5,255 nucleotides of DNA, from the NCBI GenBank assembly GCA_944393345.1, contig CALXZW010000081.1:1-5255 (forward strand), read 5' to 3'. This DNA comes from an uncultured Clostridia bacterium. GTDB lineage: Bacteria; Bacillota; Clostridia; TANB77; CAG-508. Under the pieces are notes generated by a model. That model had not been told where the DNA came from. It was given only the letters and a program-made list of their open reading frames with translations, and made no database searches. Shown one piece after another: positions 1 through 5,255 of the stretch; positions within the stretch are counted from its first letter, which is position 1; each line of letters starts with the position of its first letter. A program made the translations under genes and the position numbers.

Positions 1-1646
1 CCTATTTTATCTCCTATATTTTCACCAAACATTTGAATTTCATAAGGTTCTTTTCCTTGAAAATCAATCGGTCCTAAAGTATCACTCATACCATATTTAG
101 TTACCATATCTCTTGCTATTTGTGTAGCAACTTCTATATCATTACTAGCTCCCGTTGATATATCATCTAATACTAATTTTTCTGCTGCTCTACCACCTAA
201 TAATGCTATTAATTTTTCTTGCATTTCTGTTTTTGATATATAATATTTATCTTCATCAGATTTGTACATTGTATATCCACCAGCAACACCTCTTGGAATT
301 ATTGAAACTTCTTTTACATTTGCTTGTGTTGGTAAGTATCTACTAACTACTGCATGTCCTGCTTCATGATATGCTGTTAACTTTTTATCTTTTTCTGATA
401 TAACTCTTTGACGTTTTTCTAATCCAACTGTCACTTTTTTTACCGCTTCTTCTATGTCTTGATTTTCTATATCTTCGTGTTTCATTTTAGTCGCTATTAT
501 TGCTGCTTCATTTAAAATATTTGCTAATTCCGCACCAGTAAATCCTGCTGTATCTTCTGCAACACTCTCTAAATTAACATCTTCTGATATTCTTTTATCT
601 TTGCTATGAATTTTTAAAATTTCTAATCTTCCTTTTAAATCTGGTGTTGGTATTGTTATTTGTCTATCAAATCTTCCTGGTCTTAATAAAGCCTTATCTA
701 GCATTTCCGGTCTATTTGTTGCTGCTAATACAATTATTGTTTCTTCTGAACTAAATCCATCCATTTCTACTAATAACTGATTTAATGTTTGATTATTCTC
801 TGTTTCTGCACCACTGTTTGATGTTCTTCTTGATCCTATTGCATCTATTTCATCTATAAAAACTATACATGGTGCTAATTTTCTAGCTTTTTCAAATAAT
901 TTTCTTACTCTTGAAGCTCCTAATCCTGCAAACATTTCTATAAATTCAGAACCACTCATTGAAATAAATGGTACATCTGCTTCTCCTGCAATTGCTTTAG
1001 CTATTAAGGTTTTTCCTGTTCCTGGCTTTCCATATAATAAAACACCTTTTGGTATTTTTGCACCCATTTTAACAAATTTTTCAGGTTTTTTTAGAAAATC
1101 CACAATTTCTATTAATTCTTCTTTTTCTTCATCTAATCCTGCCACATCATCAAATTTTACTTTTGTTTTTCTTTCTGTATCATCATATACTTTGCCTTTT
1201 TCTCCTAATCCTTGCATTTTAAATATCATTATGAATAATGCAAGCATTATAGCTGTTGGTAAAAATGAAATTATTATTGCTGGAATTTGTGCTATAACAC
1301 TCTTAGGTTTTTGTATTACTTCTATTTCATTTCCTTCTGCAACTTTAGTTTGTATTAATTCCATAAAACTTTCTGTATTAGGTACTATCGCTGTTTTTTC
1401 TTCTTCTACATTTTTCATTTTTACTTTTACTGTTGTACTTCCTACTGTCATTTCTACTTTTTCTACATTTCCATAAGATATTTCTTTAATTAATTCTGTA
1501 TATGCAATATTTTTTTCGTCTTGGTCCTTTTTATTATTCATATACACAAAGCCTAATACTACTATCAAGGCTAGTAATATTATAGATAATATTACTGTTA
1601 GAATTGTTTTTTTATCTATTTTATTTTTTTCTTCATTTTTATCCAT
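1..1646 (-). CDS. ftsH: ATP-dependent zinc metalloprotease FtsH (3' end outside window)
   Basis: Membrane-anchored AAA+ protease that extracts and degrades membrane and short-lived cytosolic proteins; the family works as a hexamer on the cytoplasmic face. 548 codons are visible with no stop, so the C-terminus (probably 50-100 residues) lies past position 1. Domains in order: short charged N-tail; TM1 about 14-36; extracytoplasmic domain about 37-117; TM2 about 118-142; AAA+ module with Walker A GKPGTGKT (206-213), pore loop FAG (239-241), Walker B FIDEID (263-268) and second-region-of-homology arginines R322 and R325 in RPGRFD; M41 peptidase with the zinc motif HEAGH (427-431) and third ligand D503 in GASND. 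All catalytic residues are present. The ATG is supported by GAAAGGA 12 bases upstream and by the typical TM1 position. It follows the DUF1189 gene by 49 bases with no terminator. Odd points: Walker A has Lys for the usual Pro, the pore has Ala for Val, and E-R-E-Q-T is changed to E-N-N-Q-T (283-287), suggesting a paralog subgroup. Confidence 0.96.
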   Translation of the reverse strand, partial: MDKNEEKNKIDKKTILTVILSIILLALIVVLGFVYMNNKKDQDEKNIAYTELIKEISYGNVEKVEMTVGSTTVKVKMKNVEEEKTAIVPNTESFMELIQTKVAEGNEIEVIQKPKSVIAQIPAIIISFLPTAIMLALFIMIFKMQGLGEKGKVYDDTERKTKVKFDDVAGLDEEKEELIEIVDFLKKPEKFVKMGAKIPKGVLLYGKPGTGKTLIAKAIAGEADVPFISMSGSEFIEMFAGLGASRVRKLFEKARKLAPCIVFIDEIDAIGSRRTSNSGAETENNQTLNQLLVEMDGFSSEETIIVLAATNRPEMLDKALLRPGRFDRQITIPTPDLKGRLEILKIHSKDKRISEDVNLESVAEDTAGFTGAELANILNEAAIIATKMKHEDIENQDIEEAVKKVTVGLEKRQRVISEKDKKLTAYHEAGHAVVSRYLPTQANVKEVSIIPRGVAGGYTMYKSDEDKYYISKTEMQEKLIALLGGRAAEKLVLDDISTGASNDIEVATQIARDMVTKYGMSDTLGPIDFQGKEPYEIQMFGENIGDKI

Positions 1647-1658
1647 TTTTTAATCCAT

Positions 1659-1665
1659 TCCTTTC
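1659..1665 (-). promoter_or_regulatory. Ribosome binding site of ftsH
   Basis: The minus strand reads GAAAGGA, with 12 bases to the ATG at 1646, slightly longer than ideal spacing. It lies within the 49-base gap after the DUF1189 gene. I saw no convincing separate promoter in this gap, so ftsH is probably translated from the operon message. Confidence 0.6.
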
Positions 1666-1695
1666 AAATATGTCGTAAAATGATATAATCAAATT

Positions 1696-2865
1696 TTATG
1701 CATTAGAACCTTCTGGCTCTTGTTTATCTCCTTTTTCTTCTTTATCTTTATTTTTTTCTTCTTCCTTATCTTTTTCTCTTCTTTCTTCCTTTTCTTTTTG
1801 CTCTTTGTCTTTCTCTTTTTCTTGTTCTTCTTTTTCTCTAATAGTTGCTTCTACTTGTGCAATTTTTAACAATTCTTGTTGTTTTTTTATAAATTCACTT
1901 TTTAATATAAAAATTGCTGCTATTACATAAATTACTGGTATTGCTATATACATTACTTGGAAATATTCAATATTAAAATCCACAAAAATATTTATTGCTA
2001 CATATATAATGTTTAATAAAATTGATAAAGTCAATCCATATATAGCCATATTATATATTGCTACATATCTTATTCTTAGTCTTGCCAATTTTGTTGATAA
2101 ATAACCAAAAATACTTATTAAAAATACATCTACCATAGCTGCTAAAAAATACATTATAAATGCATATAAAAACATTGTTATAAATAAACTTATATATAAT
2201 TTATATATTTCACTACTATTTGCAAAATTTATAACATCTTGCTTAGTAAAATCGTTTATATTCATTTGAGATAAAATTTCTTTATAATTATAGTTAATTG
2301 TTCCTGCAACAGAAATATTCTTTAAGATTATTTTATCTTTTAATAATATTGCTCCATCTCCTGCTTTTTCTAATTGATTTATATATTCGTTTATTTTATT
2401 AGCATCTTCAGTTTTAGTATCAATTATTATTTTTTCTGCTATTGGAGGCTCATCTATTATAATTGCTTCTTCACTTTCTACATTTAAAATTCCGTCTTTA
2501 TAAGAAAAATTTGGAAAACTATTTTCTAAATAATTTACTCCTTGTTGTATACTTTTTTGTGTTTGAAATACAATTCCTAAGCAAACTACTATTGTAAATA
2601 TAGCTACAAGTTTTCCAAGATAAGAAAGTGCTTTTGGAAAGCCTTGTGATGACATATCTGGATATTTTTCTATTTTAAAAATTGAATTATATATTTTTCT
2701 AAAAAATCCTTGTTCTTTTTTTGCCATTTTTTCAAATTCTTCTTTTTTTCTTTGTTCTTCATTTTGTTTATTATTATTTTGTTTTTTGATTTCTTCATCT
2801 TTTTTTAACACTTCATCTTTATCAATCTTTTCTTTGTTTACTTCTTCTTTTTTTGATTCACTCAT
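1696..2865 (-). CDS. DUF1189-type membrane protein with charged tails
   Basis: Integral membrane protein of 389 residues; function unknown. It resembles the DUF1189 family in its N-terminal FFRKIYNSIF stretch just before TM1 and in its overall layout, but this is recognition by eye. Visible architecture: Lys/Glu-rich N-tail 1-52; TM1 about 84-102; a roughly 118-residue extracytoplasmic segment 103-221; TM2 within a long hydrophobic stretch 222-257; a basic loop KLARLRIR (259-266); TM3 about 270-294; TM4 about 302-321; then a C-tail made almost only of K, E, D, R and Q from about 340 to 385. Four helices with both tails inside fit the positive-inside rule, although the 222-257 stretch could hold two helices. 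The ATG overlaps the racemase stop by one base (TAATG), which suggests translational coupling, and AAGGGAG lies 8 bases upstream. It is followed by ftsH, so a role as an envelope protein or protease partner is conceivable but unproven. Confidence 0.75.
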   Translation of the reverse strand: MSESKKEEVNKEKIDKDEVLKKDEEIKKQNNNKQNEEQRKKEEFEKMAKKEQGFFRKIYNSIFKIEKYPDMSSQGFPKALSYLGKLVAIFTIVVCLGIVFQTQKSIQQGVNYLENSFPNFSYKDGILNVESEEAIIIDEPPIAEKIIIDTKTEDANKINEYINQLEKAGDGAILLKDKIILKNISVAGTINYNYKEILSQMNINDFTKQDVINFANSSEIYKLYISLFITMFLYAFIMYFLAAMVDVFLISIFGYLSTKLARLRIRYVAIYNMAIYGLTLSILLNIIYVAINIFVDFNIEYFQVMYIAIPVIYVIAAIFILKSEFIKKQQELLKIAQVEATIREKEEQEKEKDKEQKEKEERREKDKEEEKNKDKEEKGDKQEPEGSNA

Positions 2866-3977
2866 TATATATACTCCCTTCTTATATCTGAATTAATAAA
2901 TTTAGGGTTTATTTCTATTTTCACTGTATCGCCTATAGTAACTTCTTTATTTGTTATATCAACAGTTATATGATAAGTTCCAATTCTTCCTAATACTTCA
3001 CATTTTTGTCCATTTATCTCAACATAAAAAGCTTTCTTTTTAAAAAAGTCTTTTGCATCTCTTACTACATATCTTAATTGATCTATTTTTCTAAACATAT
3101 CTCTATCATTTACAATATTTATTCCATCACTATATCCTACTGGTATTATTGCAACTTTGGTTTGATTTTTTGTAGTATATGCATTTGAATATCCTATATT
3201 AAATTTTGGTGGCAATACTTTTATTTCTGCTACATTTGCCTCTAAATATCCTATTTTTCTTAATCCTAAATTATTTTTAAAAGCTAATCTTCCTGTAAAT
3301 GCTGAACCAATTCTAACAGCATTTAAGTGCATATTTGGAAATTTTACAAAAGCAGAAGAATTGCATATATGAAGTATTCCTGTTTCTATTTTATTTAATT
3401 TTAATGTTTCTACAGTGTCTATAAATCGATCAAATTGTGTTTTTGTATACTTATCATTAAAAAAGCTAACAGAAAAATGTGAAAAAGTTCCTTCTATTTT
3501 TATATTTTTTAAATTTTTTTCGATTTTAAACATTTCTTCTTTTTGAGTATATACAGATCCATATCTTCCAAATCCAGTATCTATTTTTAGATGTGCCCTT
3601 ATAATTTTATCTTTTGCTATTTTTTCTGCTATTTCTATATCTTCTTTAGACCCTATTGTTATTATAATATTATTATCTATTAATTTTCTTAAATCTTCTT
3701 CTATAGCAGTTGATGATAACATTAATATATCTTGTTTTATTCCTGCATTTCTTAATTTTAATGCTTCTTCTATTGTTGCAACAGCAAACATTGAAATTCC
3801 ATTATCAATTAAAAATTTTGTATATTCTACAATTTCCAAACCATATCCATTAGATTTTACAACTGCTATTATTTTTACTAAATTTCCGTTATCATCTTTT
3901 CCATTTTGGCTTGTATATTTTTTTATTTGTTCTATATTGTGTCTTAAGCTATTTACATCTATAATTAATTTTTTCAA
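2865..3977 (-). CDS. alr: Alanine racemase family PLP enzyme (fold type III), divergent
   Basis: Family reaction: interconversion of L- and D-alanine in the cytosol using PLP, supplying D-Ala for peptidoglycan stem peptides. At 370 residues it has normal family length. The N-terminal TIM barrel begins at IDVNSLRHNI; the PLP lysine is K41 in VVKSNGYG. KIDTGFGRYG (131-140) matches the conserved KxDTGMxRxG segment with R138; HICNSSAF (203-210) matches the HxxNS motif; R222 in VRIG is the expected pyridine-nitrogen contact. In the C-terminal beta domain, Y263 of IGYSNAY is the likely second catalytic base, and VGYSDG (280-285) is typical. Odd: the usual G-R-V-x-M-D segment reads GRIGTY (330-335), so the Met-Asp pair is lost; YGHG is YGLE near the lysine; LYG is FTG (227-229). 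Start is TTG at 3977, chosen because GGAGG sits 6 bases upstream and the protein then begins exactly at the family N-terminus. It lies 28 bases after the femX-like gene. Substrate specificity may differ from alanine, so the gene symbol is provisional. Confidence 0.88.
   Translation of the reverse strand: MKKLIIDVNSLRHNIEQIKKYTSQNGKDDNGNLVKIIAVVKSNGYGLEIVEYTKFLIDNGISMFAVATIEEALKLRNAGIKQDILMLSSTAIEEDLRKLIDNNIIITIGSKEDIEIAEKIAKDKIIRAHLKIDTGFGRYGSVYTQKEEMFKIEKNLKNIKIEGTFSHFSVSFFNDKYTKTQFDRFIDTVETLKLNKIETGILHICNSSAFVKFPNMHLNAVRIGSAFTGRLAFKNNLGLRKIGYLEANVAEIKVLPPKFNIGYSNAYTTKNQTKVAIIPVGYSDGINIVNDRDMFRKIDQLRYVVRDAKDFFKKKAFYVEINGQKCEVLGRIGTYHITVDITNKEVTIGDTVKIEINPKFINSDIRREYI
2874..2880 (-). promoter_or_regulatory. 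Ribosome binding site inside the racemase 3' end
   Basis: AAGGGAG on the minus strand, 8 bases before the ATG at 2865, is formed by the last codons of the racemase gene (Arg-Arg-Glu). Together with the TAATG overlap it ties translation of the DUF1189 gene to that of the racemase and confirms the chosen start. Confidence 0.8.
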
Positions 3978-3983
3978 TTTTTT

Positions 3984-3988
3984 CCTCC
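3984..3988 (-). promoter_or_regulatory. Strong ribosome binding site selecting a TTG start
   Basis: GGAGG on the minus strand lies six A bases before TTG at 3977-3975. No in-frame ATG or GTG fits the family N-terminus: the ATG at 3990-3988 is out of frame, and the next internal Met is far into the barrel. The site therefore decides the start. Confidence 0.8.
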
Positions 3989-4005
3989 ATATTAGAGTAT
4001 ATATT

Positions 4006-5064
4006 TTATTTTTTTAATTTCATCTTTAATTGTCTTAATGTTCTAAATGTTTTTTCTGAAAATTTATACATTTTATATGTTAATGGTTTAAATGGTATAT
4101 ATACTTCTCCAATAAATTCTGTAAATGTTGCTCCAAAACCTTGCTTAAATCTATATAAACCATATTGTGGATGATTTTCATCTACAACTCCTGATACTCC
4201 TCTAAAATCATATATATCATCTTTTCTTTCTATTGCCATTTTTATCATTTCCCATTGTAATAAATAATTTGGCATTAAATTTCTATGACTATTACTGCTT
4301 GCCCCATATAAATACCAAGTTTTATTTCCATAAAAAATTGGTATTACTCCTGAAATAGGTTTACCATCGTAATATGCCATTAATATTTTCATATGTTTTG
4401 GCCCTAAACAATCATACATTTTTTCAAAATATTCTAATGGTCTTATTATAAACCCGTCTCTTGCTCCTGTTTCTATCATTATTTTATGAAAATCTTTTAA
4501 ATCTTCTTTTGTTCCATCTTTGACTGTTACACCTTTTTTAGTTGCTAATCTAATATTATATCTCCATTTTTGTTTAAAACCTGCCATTACTTCTTCTTCT
4601 GTTTTTCCTTTTATATCAAGTCTAAATACATATCTAGGTTGTATTTCATCTTTAAAATCTTTTGCATCATCTTTTATTTTATAACCTAAATTTGTTACAA
4701 TATCTCTAAATATTTGATCATTGCTTTTTATATCTGGCTCTATTCTTAAAACTATTGCTTTATATTTTTTAGCTAACTCTTTTGCCCCATCTGTTAATTG
4801 TTTCATAACCGCTATATCATGAATATCACAAACCGGTCCTCTTGAAGCATACATTATATTTCCAAAAATAGGCATTTTTCTTATCCATACACATAATGAT
4901 CCAATTACATTTTCTTGGTCATCTTCTGCCAATATAACTTCTGGTTTCCAATTTGGCTTTTTTACTTCTGCCCATTCTAATGATTGCTGAAAATTACATC
5001 TTTCATGTTTTTCTAAAAAATCTTTATATTTCTTCTTGGATTCTTCATCTGTTACAAATTTCAT
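4006..5064 (-). CDS. FemX/FemAB-type peptidoglycan aminoacyltransferase
   Basis: Family role: transfer of an amino acid from aminoacyl-tRNA to the stem peptide of a peptidoglycan precursor (UDP-MurNAc-pentapeptide or lipid II) on the cytoplasmic side, starting or extending an interpeptide bridge. The protein has 352 residues, matching the short FemX type with two GNAT-like domains (about 1-150 and 150-352) and lacking the inserted coiled-coil arm of FemA/FemB. Family signatures seen: FQQSLEWAEVKK (25-36), YASRGPVCD (72-80), KWRYNIRLATKKGV (166-179), YLYGASS (251-257), MPNYLLQWEMIKMA (264-277), and YDFRGVSG (285-292) followed by YGLYRFKQGFG (301-311). No signal peptide or membrane segment; a basic C-terminus ends in KMKLKK. 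The ATG is supported by AGGAGG 10 bases upstream. First gene of the putative operon, with candidate promoters just upstream. The amino acid added cannot be told from sequence: glycine, serine and alanine are all used in the family. Confidence 0.92.
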   Translation of the reverse strand: MKFVTDEESKKKYKDFLEKHERCNFQQSLEWAEVKKPNWKPEVILAEDDQENVIGSLCVWIRKMPIFGNIMYASRGPVCDIHDIAVMKQLTDGAKELAKKYKAIVLRIEPDIKSNDQIFRDIVTNLGYKIKDDAKDFKDEIQPRYVFRLDIKGKTEEEVMAGFKQKWRYNIRLATKKGVTVKDGTKEDLKDFHKIMIETGARDGFIIRPLEYFEKMYDCLGPKHMKILMAYYDGKPISGVIPIFYGNKTWYLYGASSNSHRNLMPNYLLQWEMIKMAIERKDDIYDFRGVSGVVDENHPQYGLYRFKQGFGATFTEFIGEVYIPFKPLTYKMYKFSEKTFRTLRQLKMKLKK

Positions 5065-5074
5065 TGTTTATTTT

Positions 5075-5080
5075 CCTCCT
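5075..5080 (-). promoter_or_regulatory. Ribosome binding site of the femX-like gene
   Basis: Perfect AGGAGG on the minus strand, 10 bases before the ATG at 5064. The match supports this start and the low-GC Gram-positive assignment. Confidence 0.85.
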
Positions 5081-5094
5081 AGTTTATTATTTAC

Positions 5095-5134
5095 ATTATA
5101 TTGGTATTTTACACTACTTTATGAAATTTTACAA
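5095..5134 (-). promoter_or_regulatory. Candidate sigma-A promoter(s) of the operon
   Basis: Two overlapping candidates on the minus strand. The first has -35 TTGTAA (5134-5129), a 17-base spacer and -10 TAAAAT (5111-5106). The second has a perfect -10 TATAAT (5100-5095), but its best -35, TTCATA (5125-5120), is 19 bases away. Both lie between the terminator hairpin and the femX-like gene, where a promoter is expected. In such AT-rich DNA chance matches are common; position is the stronger argument. An 8-base direct repeat TGTAAAAT occurs at 5133-5126 and 5113-5106. Confidence 0.55.
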
Positions 5135-5178
5135 GGTATTTTTTCTTATTTTAAATATCTACCAAAATAAAAATAATT

Positions 5179-5214
5179 AAAAAACAAAGGAGACAGCCGA
5201 AGCTGTCCCCCTTG
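5179..5214 (-). terminator. Intrinsic terminator with UUCG tetraloop
   Basis: On the minus strand, arms 5214-5202 and 5197-5185 form a 13-pair stem closed by a C(UUCG)G tetraloop and followed by six U (5184-5179). Eleven pairs are Watson-Crick and two are G-U. The same two positions would be A-C mismatches in a plus-strand transcript, so the structure is made for minus-strand RNA. It most likely ends the transcript of a gene beyond 5255. In one minus-strand frame a stop codon (TAA, 5235-5233) lies 18 bases before the stem, as expected for such a gene end. A leader attenuator role for the femX operon is possible if transcription enters from upstream. Confidence 0.85.
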
Positions 5215-5217
5215 TCC

Positions 5218-5240
5218 CAAGATATGCAATGCTTATCTTG
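5218..5240 (-). repeat. Small inverted repeat beside the terminator
   Basis: CAAGATA and TATCTTG form a perfect 7-base-pair stem around a 9-base spacer, which itself can add two G-C pairs. It stands directly before the terminator stem in transcription order. An alternative pairing of CCAAG (5248-5244) with CTTGG (5221-5217) would exclude it. Function unknown; it may be part of a larger repeat element or just 3' UTR structure. Confidence 0.4.
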
Positions 5241-5255
5241 AAAACTTGGTAATGG

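Noticed and set aside
155..346. Plus-strand open frame of 63 codons rich in Leu and His
   Set aside because: It lies inside the ftsH peptidase region on the opposite strand and has the composition expected from reading AT-rich coding DNA backwards; no ribosome binding site seen.
1192..1476. Plus-strand open frame of 94 codons that looks hydrophobic
   Set aside because: It is antisense to the FtsH TM2 and extracytoplasmic domain, has no Shine-Dalgarno sequence, and the minus-strand reading gives a clear FtsH protein.
1650..1658. Two-codon reading frame (Met-Asp-stop) just before ftsH
   Set aside because: Its ATG directly abuts the AGGA sequence with no spacer, so initiation is unlikely; probably chance.
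1647..1695. Separate ftsH promoter (TTGATT with TATTTG, 16-base spacer)
   Set aside because: The -10 match is poor and would sit against the ribosome binding site, leaving almost no leader; no heat-shock inverted repeat (CIRCE) is visible.
3949..3990. ATG at 3990 on the minus strand as an alternative racemase start
   Set aside because: It is out of frame with the racemase, ends after 13 codons, and the GGAGG ribosome binding site forms its own second and third codons.
4953..5180. Plus-strand open frame of 75 codons spanning the start of the femX-like gene
   Set aside because: It covers the N-terminus, ribosome binding site and promoter region of a well-supported gene on the other strand and shows no family features.
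5152..5255. Coding sequence running into the window from the right on the minus strand
   Set aside because: All three frames are short and none shows a recognisable protein; one frame stops at 5233 just before the terminator, which would fit a gene end, but too few codons are visible to call it.

Overview
The window is strongly AT-rich (well under one-third G+C by eye). All of its genes lie on the minus strand, so transcription runs from high to low coordinates. The content points to a low-GC Gram-positive of the Clostridia/Firmicutes type. It uses AGGAGG-type ribosome binding sites, prefers ATA, AGA and TTA codons, reads the standard code (TGA is not needed as Trp), and carries peptidoglycan genes, which argues against a Mollicute. 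The exact taxon cannot be fixed from sequence alone.

Layout in transcription order. (1) 5179-5240: two small hairpins; the one at 5185-5214, with a UUCG loop and a U-tract, is a clear intrinsic terminator that separates the locus from whatever lies beyond 5255. (2) 5095-5134: candidate sigma-A type promoter(s). (3) 5064-4006: a FemX/FemAB-type peptidoglycan aminoacyltransferase. (4) 3977-2865: a PLP-dependent, alanine-racemase-fold enzyme starting at TTG. (5) 2865-1696: a membrane protein of DUF1189 type with highly charged tails, overlapping the racemase stop by one base (TAATG). (6) 1646-1: an FtsH AAA+ membrane metalloprotease, its C-terminus cut by the window edge. Gaps between genes are 28, -1 and 49 bases with no internal terminator, so the four genes look like one operon.

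How they may work together: the first two genes act on cell-wall precursors. FemX-like enzymes add an amino acid from aminoacyl-tRNA to the stem peptide, and the racemase supplies a D-amino acid, by default D-Ala. The last two are membrane proteins: a DUF1189 protein of unknown function and a membrane quality-control protease. A shared theme of envelope building and maintenance is plausible, but it is an inference from co-location. The most unusual points are the altered C-terminal active-site motif of the racemase, the divergent FtsH motifs suggesting a paralog rather than the housekeeping copy, and the possible REP-like origin of the terminator hairpin. There is no gene-free stretch longer than 300 bases, and no tRNA, rRNA, CRISPR array or insertion sequence was seen.
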